A stretch of 12,011 bases of DNA from an uncultured Peptococcaceae bacterium (GTDB taxonomy: Bacteria > Bacillota > Desulfotomaculia > Desulfotomaculales > Desulfocucumaceae). This document shows, one piece after another, positions 7,753 to 12,011 of the stretch. Numbering within the stretch: position 1 is the stretch's first letter; the number at the start of each line of letters is the position of its first letter. The stretch covers positions 1 through 12,011 of the forward strand of contig CATZDY010000080.1 of assembly GCA_958417755.1 (NCBI GenBank), written 5' to 3'. The position numbers and the translations under genes are program-made. The notes under the pieces are model-generated. The model had not been told where the DNA came from. It saw nothing but the letters and a program-made list of their open reading frames with translations, and did no database searches.

Positions 7753-7781
7753 ATTATAAAGGAGCTGGAAATAAAAAGCAA
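7753..7781 (-). promoter_or_regulatory. Sigma-A promoter of the fapR-acpP unit
   Basis: On the minus strand TTGCTT (7776-7781) and a perfect TATAAT (7753-7758) are separated by 17 bases. The start of transcription would fall at about 7746, inside the FapR operator, which is the arrangement expected for steric repression. Confidence 0.8.
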
Positions 7782-7878
7782 CTATAAATCTATATTTCTT
7801 TTCTAAAGCCAATTTCCTGCTAGACTTTAGGATCGAATATTGTAAAATAAAGTATTGATTCATTGTAACCATAAAAGC

Positions 7879-7923
7879 AAAAAAAGCTGAGAGCAAAGGA
7901 TTTCATCCTTTTCCCAGCTTTTT
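7879..7923 (-). terminator. Terminator after rpmF
   Basis: On the minus strand a two-part stem, AAAAGCTG...CAGCTTTT enclosing AAAGGAT-GAA-ATCCTTT, is followed by seven T. It lies 26 bases after the rpmF stop and separates yceD-rpmF from the fapR promoter. The opposite strand also ends in T-rich sequence, so weak two-way function is possible, although no plus-strand gene reads into it. Confidence 0.85.
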
Positions 7924-7949
7924 ACGGCCTTTTCTTTGTTTATGATTTA

Positions 7950-8132
7950 CTATTTACTCATGTCAATGACTTCTTTGTTGTCATAATAGCCACATTCACC
8001 ACATACATGGTGGGGAACCACCAATGCCTTACATTGCGGACAACTTACCAGGCTGGGAGCTCCTATTTTATAGCTAGCACCTCTACGTTGTCTACCCCTT
8101 TGTTTGGATGATTTCCGTTTGGGTACCCCCAT
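7950..8132 (-). CDS. rpmF: 50S ribosomal protein L32
   Basis: Small basic protein of the large ribosomal subunit, 60 residues, the usual length. It starts MGVPKRKSSKQRGRQRR and has a zinc ribbon with Cys31, Cys34, Cys44 and Cys47 (CPQC ... CGEC), so this is the zinc-binding form. The ATG at 8130-8132 has an AAGGGGGTG ribosome binding site. It lies 42 bases downstream of yceD, a pairing conserved widely in bacteria, and ends before a terminator. It should therefore be expressed from the strong yceD promoter and not with the fatty-acid genes, despite the proximity. Confidence 0.97.
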   Translation of the reverse strand: MGVPKRKSSKQRGRQRRGASYKIGAPSLVSCPQCKALVVPHHVCGECGYYDNKEVIDMSK

Positions 8133-8174
8133 GTTTTACACCCCCTTGCTGGTACAATATCGTATTGCTTAGAT

Positions 8175-8684
8175 TTATTTGGGTAATAGATCTTTCAAAA
8201 TAGTCAATCGTGGATCCCCTGTCTCTTCTTCACATTGACAAGGCTGACGAAGTTTATGATTGCCACATATAGGACAAAGCCCCTTACAATTTTCCCCACA
8301 AATCACTCGCATGGGCAAGGAGATAAGGAATGCTTTTTCTACTTCTGGACCAATGTCCAATACATCCCCTTTATAAGGAATCCAATCCTCTTCAGGTTCC
8401 CCTTGTATTTGTCCTTCATGGTAATAAATTTCCGACAGTTCTGTTTCCAAAGGCATATAAAAGGTATCTAAACATTTGTCACATACCAGCATCAATGTTG
8501 CCTTTGCTTTTCCTTCCAAAGAAATTGTCCCTTTTGTATTGGTTAAGGTTAAATCCAATTGAACCGGATTTTGGAAAACAATTTGTTCCCCCCCAAAACC
8601 TACAGGTGCCATTTCAGCTTCCCTAGCAATGGTAACAATTTCTCCGGCATTTTTTTTAAATTGCCCTATATTTATCTCAATCAA
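8175..8684 (-). CDS. YceD/DUF177 family protein (YlbN-like)
   Basis: A 169-residue member of the YceD/DUF177 family, encoded next to rpmF in most bacteria. Its role is not firmly defined; links to 23S rRNA accumulation have been proposed for homologues. Two cysteine clusters are visible: CDKC at 68-71, and ICGENCKGLCPICGN followed by CQC at 149-151. They could bind a metal. I chose the TTG at 8682-8684 (protein MIEINIGQFKKNAGEIV) because GAGGTG lies 7 bases upstream and the predicted transcription start is near 8708. The frame stays open to a TTG at 8744, but that codon is part of the -35 box. The ATG at 8697-8699 would leave almost no leader and no ribosome binding site. Confidence 0.9.
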   Translation of the reverse strand: MIEINIGQFKKNAGEIVTIAREAEMAPVGFGGEQIVFQNPVQLDLTLTNTKGTISLEGKAKATLMLVCDKCLDTFYMPLETELSEIYYHEGQIQGEPEEDWIPYKGDVLDIGPEVEKAFLISLPMRVICGENCKGLCPICGNHKLRQPCQCEEETGDPRLTILKDLLPK

Positions 8685-8714
8685 CGTTATACACCTCATT
8701 GTACCACAAAATGT

Positions 8715-8744
8715 ATTATATAAAACAAAATCCCCATCTGTCAA
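8715..8744 (-). promoter_or_regulatory. Strong sigma-A promoter of yceD-rpmF
   Basis: On the minus strand a consensus TTGACA (8739-8744) and a consensus TATAAT (8715-8720) are separated by 18 bases. The start would be at about 8708, about 24 bases before the yceD TTG start. Both boxes are perfect matches, as expected for a ribosomal-protein transcript. Confidence 0.85.
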
Positions 8745-8803
8745 GGCTTCCCAGCCAACTCTTTATACAAAATAATGTTAAAACATTTGCATCTTGTCAA
8801 TCA

Positions 8804-8832
8804 AAATATTCCCTTGTTGTTTTCCATATTCT
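8804..8832 (+). promoter_or_regulatory. Possible sigma-E-like promoter of ylbJ
   Basis: AAATATT (8804-8810), 14 bases, then CATATTCT (8825-8832). This resembles the mother-cell sigma-E pattern (kmATATT, 14-15 bases, CATACAnT) with mismatches in the first base of the -35 and in two -10 positions. B. subtilis ylbJ is sigma-E dependent, which is why I looked here. In this AT-rich spacer chance similarity is quite possible, and the leader to the ATG would be about 140 bases. Confidence 0.25.
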
Positions 8833-8977
8833 TTGTCCATTGGTTTCGGTCTAAGATATGTTTTTGTTTCGTATATATAAACCAGGATACAGTATGGAAT
8901 ACCCCAGTGAACAGAAAACAATCTATTTGCATGAATCTTTCCTTTCATCAACAATACCCTTAGCCCGGGAGGTTATT

Positions 8978-10288
8978 ATGATTGTCATCATATTAATTCT
9001 GATTTTTTTCCTTTTATTTTTTCTGTTGATTGGGATTGGATTGGCTAGAAAAAGAAAACCATGGCCAAAGTCTCACCCTATCTATTGGAGTAAATTGCTG
9101 CTCACTGTGTTGGCACTGTGTTTTGTATTTAGTATGATTACCCAACCTAAAACCGTTTTTGATGGAGCTGTATCAGGACTGCATGCCTGGTGGGATATTG
9201 TATTTCCTTCCTTGTTACCTTTTTTTATTGCCTCTGAATTATTATTGAGTTTTGGTATTGTGAGATTTATGGGGGTATTATTAGAACCTATTATGCGCCC
9301 TTTGTTCAATGTACCAGGTAGTGGTTCTTTTGTGCTATGTATTGGTTTTACCTCCGGATATCCCATTGGGTCAATGGTTACAGCTCGGTTACGAACCCAA
9401 GGGCTTTGTACCAGGATAGAAGCTGAACGATTGATGTCCTTTACCAATAACGCCAGCCCTTTGTTTATGCTAGTGGCTGTTTCCATTGGCATGTTTGGAC
9501 AACCAACACTGGGATTGCTTATTGTGGGGGCCCATTATTTATCCAACCTTACCTTAGGTATTTTGCTCAGATTTTATGGCCGTAATGATCCAGAATATAT
9601 AGCACCCCCGGAAAATAAACAAGGTATATTAAAAAGGGCATTTCGGGAATTGCAATTGGCCTGGGAACAAGAAACCAGGCCTTTGGGCAATATTTTGGGT
9701 GATGTGGTGAAGAATGCTGTTACCAATTTATTGCAAATAGGTGGATTCATCATTTTATTTGCTGTTTTGATAAAGCTCTTGACAACATCCGGTATTATTG
9801 GTTTGTTAGCAAAGCTGTTTGGGGTTGTTTTACTGCCTTTGGGATTTTCCCCTGAAATCCTGCCAGCTCTGGCCAGTGGTTTTTTTGAAATGACCATTGG
9901 TTCAAAGCTGGCCAGTGAAGCTGCTGCTACATCATTAAGCCAACAAGTCATAGCTGTCAGTATGATTCTGGCTTGGAGCGGATTGTCTGTCCATGCTCAA
10001 GTAGCCAGTATGATAAGCAAAACGGATATACGGATTCTACCATTTATTATAACCAGAATTGCCCATGCAGCATTGGCGGCTGGTTATACCTGGCTCCTGA
10101 TTCCCCATATAAACGGCTTTGAAACCACCTTGGCCATGCCCACCCTGGCGGCTTTGCAAATCATAGAAAAAAAATCATTTCTATGGGCCAGCTGGGAAAT
10201 ATCACTCCTTCTCATGGGCGTTATTTTTTTCTTGTTATGTTTTCTTGTCCTGATTCATCGATTCATGCGTAAAGCACAAAAAATATGA
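8978..10288 (+). CDS. ylbJ: Sporulation integral membrane protein YlbJ
   Basis: Polytopic membrane protein, 436 residues, of the nucleoside-recognition/Gate-domain family, needed in B. subtilis for heat-resistant spores (408 residues there). An N-terminal membrane segment (MIVIILILIFFLLFFLL) is followed by a basic stretch and several more hydrophobic segments. Family-like regions are WWDIVFPSLLPFFIASELL, CIGFTSGYPIGS, LMSFTNNASPLFM and GFFEMTIGS. I chose the ATG at 8978-8980 because a GGGAGGT site lies 5 bases upstream. The frame is open 120 bases further upstream, but that part is not membrane-like and has no ribosome binding site. It is divergent from yceD-rpmF; in Bacillus ylbJ lies in the same yceD(ylbN)-rpmF neighbourhood. 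The transported or sensed molecule is unknown. Confidence 0.9.
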   Translation: MIVIILILIFFLLFFLLIGIGLARKRKPWPKSHPIYWSKLLLTVLALCFVFSMITQPKTVFDGAVSGLHAWWDIVFPSLLPFFIASELLLSFGIVRFMGVLLEPIMRPLFNVPGSGSFVLCIGFTSGYPIGSMVTARLRTQGLCTRIEAERLMSFTNNASPLFMLVAVSIGMFGQPTLGLLIVGAHYLSNLTLGILLRFYGRNDPEYIAPPENKQGILKRAFRELQLAWEQETRPLGNILGDVVKNAVTNLLQIGGFIILFAVLIKLLTTSGIIGLLAKLFGVVLLPLGFSPEILPALASGFFEMTIGSKLASEAAATSLSQQVIAVSMILAWSGLSVHAQVASMISKTDIRILPFIITRIAHAALAAGYTWLLIPHINGFETTLAMPTLAALQIIEKKSFLWASWEISLLLMGVIFFLLCFLVLIHRFMRKAQKI

Positions 10289-10322
10289 ATGTATGGATTT
10301 TTTCAATATTATATGCTTGATG

Positions 10323-10357
10323 AAAACGTACACCTCTTGGCAGGAAAGTACGTTTTT
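10323..10357 (+). terminator. Shared hairpin between convergent ylbJ and DUF218 gene
   Basis: AAAACGTAC (10323-10331) and GTACGTTTT (10348-10356) form a perfect 9-base stem with a 16-base loop that can close further through CCT/AGG. Five T and an AT-rich stretch follow on the plus strand. It is 34 bases after the ylbJ stop. On the minus strand only four T follow, so termination should be stronger for ylbJ than for the gene converging on it. Confidence 0.75.
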
Positions 10358-10423
10358 ATATTAGTATTCAGTTATTATACATTGCCATGTGCATGTCTAT
10401 GATACAAAATAGGAGGAATAATA

Positions 10424-11092
10424 TCAAAGCTGATCCCAACTGGCTTTTCCATCTCCAGTAATGGGAATTGTATCCCCCAAAAAACGCGGTTTTGCCTGCA
10501 AAACAACTTGGATAAAGGATTTGATTCTAGCTGGTATTTCCCTCAGCTCATTCATACGAATTCCTGCATAAGCATGTTTATCTGCTTTTATTCCCCTTGC
10601 CTGTATACCTAAAGAATCCGCAATGTACAGGGCTCTGGGTAAATGAAACTCTTGGGTAACCACAATAGCGGAATCTACTAAAAATACATCCTTTGCCCGA
10701 TACATGCTATCATAAGTAGAAAAACCCGCATGATCCGTAAAAATATCCTCTTCAGGAATCCCTAACTGTAAGGCATATAAACGCATGGCATTTACTTCAT
10801 CATAAGTGCTTGCGCCATGATCTCCAGTCATCATAATTTTTTCTACTTGCCCTGCTTTGTATAATTGTACGGCTGTTTCTACCCTATCCTGAAGCATACT
10901 ACATAACATACCATTAGGATATACATAGGCGCCTAATACAATGGCTACTTGTTTTGTTTCGTAAGGTTGAGCAGGAGGGATTATCAGAGCTTCTCCCTTT
11001 GTTTTTACTACTTTGTCAACAAGCAATCCTCCTATACAAAGGAGCAAAAGGAATAGAAAACAAGCAAACAAGAATTTTTTGCCTTTCATCAT
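10424..11092 (-). CDS. YdcF/SanA-like DUF218 family membrane-anchored protein
   Basis: A 222-residue protein with one N-terminal membrane segment (about residues 5-24, KFLFACFLFLLLLCIGGLLV) and an exported DUF218 domain. Family features are IVLGAYVYPNGMLCSMLQDR, IMMTGDHG, DEVNAM, the FSTYDSMYRA segment and VVTQEFHLPRALYIADSLGI. The layout resembles SanA of enterics, which affects envelope barrier function; the precise activity of the family is unclear. Two adjacent ATG codons (11090-11092 and 11087-11089) both lie within reach of the GGAGA ribosome binding site, so the start is uncertain by one codon. The frame reaches a TTG at 11107 ahead of that site, which I reject. It lies 48 bases or fewer downstream of the EcsC-like gene and may be cotranscribed with it. 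Confidence 0.85.
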   Translation of the reverse strand: MMKGKKFLFACFLFLLLLCIGGLLVDKVVKTKGEALIIPPAQPYETKQVAIVLGAYVYPNGMLCSMLQDRVETAVQLYKAGQVEKIMMTGDHGASTYDEVNAMRLYALQLGIPEEDIFTDHAGFSTYDSMYRAKDVFLVDSAIVVTQEFHLPRALYIADSLGIQARGIKADKHAYAGIRMNELREIPARIKSFIQVVLQAKPRFLGDTIPITGDGKASWDQL

Positions 11093-11140
11093 CTTTTCTC
11101 CAAACAATCATTGTTATTTTAATATAGTGAAAAAAATTAA

Positions 11141-11758
11141 TTAAACATCAATGGTTGGACCTTGCCAATCTTCAAAGGCATGTTTTTCATAATAATCAAC
11201 CATAAAGTTCCCCACTTTTTGGCAAAAACAATAATTAACAGTACCTGAAATCGCGACACCCAATAGAGGTAAAATTTTAAATAAAGAGCGTTGGCCAATT
11301 CGTATTCCCATGGATAAAAGTAGTTTATGGCCAAGTTTAACCACAGCTTGATTTCCCAATTGCTTGATGGCAATTTTGGAAAGTCCTTTTCCTACCAGAT
11401 CAGCACCTAAGGCAGAGATAAATACCCATAATGCTTCCTGGGATACAGCGGGTAAATCCAAATCTCTATGATAAACTGCGGATAGTTCCAGTGTCATTTC
11501 GGACATAAAGTAAGTCAATAAAACTACATCCAATGTACTGCCTCCCAATACAGAAATGACAGTGCCCACACCAGGTATTGTTGCTGGCATTGCTGTTACT
11601 GCTCCACTGGCAGCACAACGACGGGACTTACTTTTGATAATTAAATCACATAACTCCCGCTGAGTTTTATCTGGATGTTTGGCCTTTAATTTCTTCACCC
11701 GTTTGATAATGTCTTCTTGTTGAATCATAGTAAAAAAATTAAACAACGGCAAATTCAT
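11141..11758 (-). CDS. EcsC-like hydrophobic protein of unknown function
   Basis: A 205-residue protein I can only place loosely. It has a basic, charged N-terminal helix (about residues 14-50), a hydrophobic glycine-rich segment (GAVTAMPATIPGVGTVIS, about 52-69) and further helical hydrophobic stretches. The C-terminal pattern ILPLLGVAISGTVNYCFCQ, followed by a YYEK segment, resembles the ending of EcsC-family proteins (P-x-x-G-x-x-x-x-G-x-x-N-Y). Membrane association is likely. The ATG at 11756-11758 has GAGGGG only 2 bases away; a TTG two codons later is better spaced, and an ATG at the eleventh codon has no ribosome binding site, so the start is unsure. It may form an operon with the DUF218 gene downstream. 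Confidence 0.75.
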   Translation of the reverse strand: MNLPLFNFFTMIQQEDIIKRVKKLKAKHPDKTQRELCDLIIKSKSRRCAASGAVTAMPATIPGVGTVISVLGGSTLDVVLLTYFMSEMTLELSAVYHRDLDLPAVSQEALWVFISALGADLVGKGLSKIAIKQLGNQAVVKLGHKLLLSMGIRIGQRSLFKILPLLGVAISGTVNYCFCQKVGNFMVDYYEKHAFEDWQGPTIDV

Positions 11759-11833
11759 TTCCCCTCATGGCCTTTTTCTAATCTTATCATTCTTTTCTGA
11801 TGGCTGTATATATATTTTTCTTTCCAACTCTTC

Positions 11834-11862
11834 TTGCAGGGAATCTTTTTTTATGGTAAACT
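11834..11862 (+). promoter_or_regulatory. Possible promoter of tRNA-Ala
   Basis: TTGCAG (11834-11839), 17 bases, TAAACT (11857-11862). The spacing is ideal but both boxes are only partial matches. It would start transcription about 20 bases ahead of the tRNA. It is the best candidate in this stretch. Confidence 0.3.
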
Positions 11863-11888
11863 TGCAATCAAATAAAAGAATACCGTAT

Positions 11889-11964
11889 GGGGGTGTAGCG
11901 CAGCTGGGAGCGCGCCTGCTTCGCATGCAGGAGGTCAGGGGTTCGATCCCCCTCATCTCCACCA
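11889..11964 (+). tRNA. tRNA-Ala(CGC)
   Basis: A complete 76-base cloverleaf including the encoded CCA. The acceptor stem GGGGGTG pairs with CATCTCC, with G-T wobbles at pairs 3 and 5; G3-U70 is the main alanine identity element and the discriminator base is A. The D stem is GCGC/GCGC with loop AGCTGGGA. The anticodon stem CCTGC/GCAGG has loop TTCGCAT, giving anticodon CGC for the alanine codon GCG. The T stem AGGGG/CCCCT has loop TTCGATC. It is a single tRNA, directly followed by a terminator. Confidence 0.97.
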
Positions 11965-11967
11965 CAG

Positions 11968-12003
11968 TCTGTCTGAAAACAAATGTTTTCAGACAGATTT
12001 TTT
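11968..12003 (+). terminator. Strong terminator after tRNA-Ala
   Basis: TCTGTCTGAAAACA (11968-11981) and TGTTTTCAGACAGA (11984-11997) are perfect 14-base complements around AA, followed by six T. It starts 4 bases after the CCA end, so it ends the tRNA transcript. Confidence 0.93.
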
Positions 12004-12011
12004 GTTATAGG

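Noticed and set aside
7805..7832. Inverted repeat CTAAAG...CTTTAG upstream of the fapR promoter
   Set aside because: Only six paired bases with a 16-base loop in AT-rich sequence, which is expected by chance; no T-run follows.
10411..10430. AGGAGGAATAAT, a ribosome-binding-site-like sequence on the plus strand
   Set aside because: No ATG, GTG or TTG start follows at suitable spacing with a credible frame, and the downstream sequence is the end of the minus-strand DUF218 gene.
11765..11965. Minus-strand open frame of 66 codons containing MRGIEPLTSCMRSRRAPS
   Set aside because: Its N-terminal part is the antisense of the tRNA-Ala gene. This translation is a well-known false protein produced from tRNA complements, and there is no ribosome binding site.

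Overview
The window looks like chromosomal DNA from a low-to-moderate GC Gram-positive of the Firmicutes, most plausibly a spore-former of the Clostridia (Peptococcaceae-like). The reasons are a FapR regulator with a near-textbook FapR operator, a FabK-type enoyl reductase in place of FabI, a YlbJ sporulation membrane protein beside yceD-rpmF as in Bacillus, strong AGGAGG-type ribosome binding sites and frequent TTG starts. The genus is not resolved from sequence alone.

Layout. From about position 8740 leftward, everything is on the minus strand and forms a type II fatty-acid synthesis island. In transcription order it is yceD-rpmF (promoter at 8715-8744, terminator at 7879-7923), then fapR-plsX-fabH-fabK-fabD-fabG-acpP (promoter and FapR operator at 7731-7781, terminator just after acpP at 2054-2086), then fabF-rnc (own promoter at 2028-2055). 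rnc runs off the left edge. From 8978 to 10288 a divergent plus-strand ylbJ gene is followed by a hairpin shared with the convergent minus-strand DUF218 (SanA/YdcF-like) gene. That gene lies downstream of an EcsC-like membrane protein gene. A plus-strand tRNA-Ala(CGC) with encoded CCA and a strong terminator closes the window.

How it works together. FabD makes malonyl-ACP from malonyl-CoA and AcpP. FabH starts chains from acyl-CoA, FabF elongates, FabG reduces the ketoacyl group and FabK does the final enoyl reduction. PlsX converts acyl-ACP to acyl-phosphate for phospholipid synthesis. FapR senses malonyl-CoA and, through the operator over its own start of transcription, should adjust the whole seven-gene unit to precursor supply. 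The dehydratase (FabZ) and acetyl-CoA carboxylase genes are not in this window.

I do not see an undescribed system here. The most interesting points are regulatory: the operator/promoter arrangement, a compact terminator-promoter junction between acpP and fabF, an AT-rich structured gap between fabH and fabK, and several starts where the longest open frame is clearly not the real gene.
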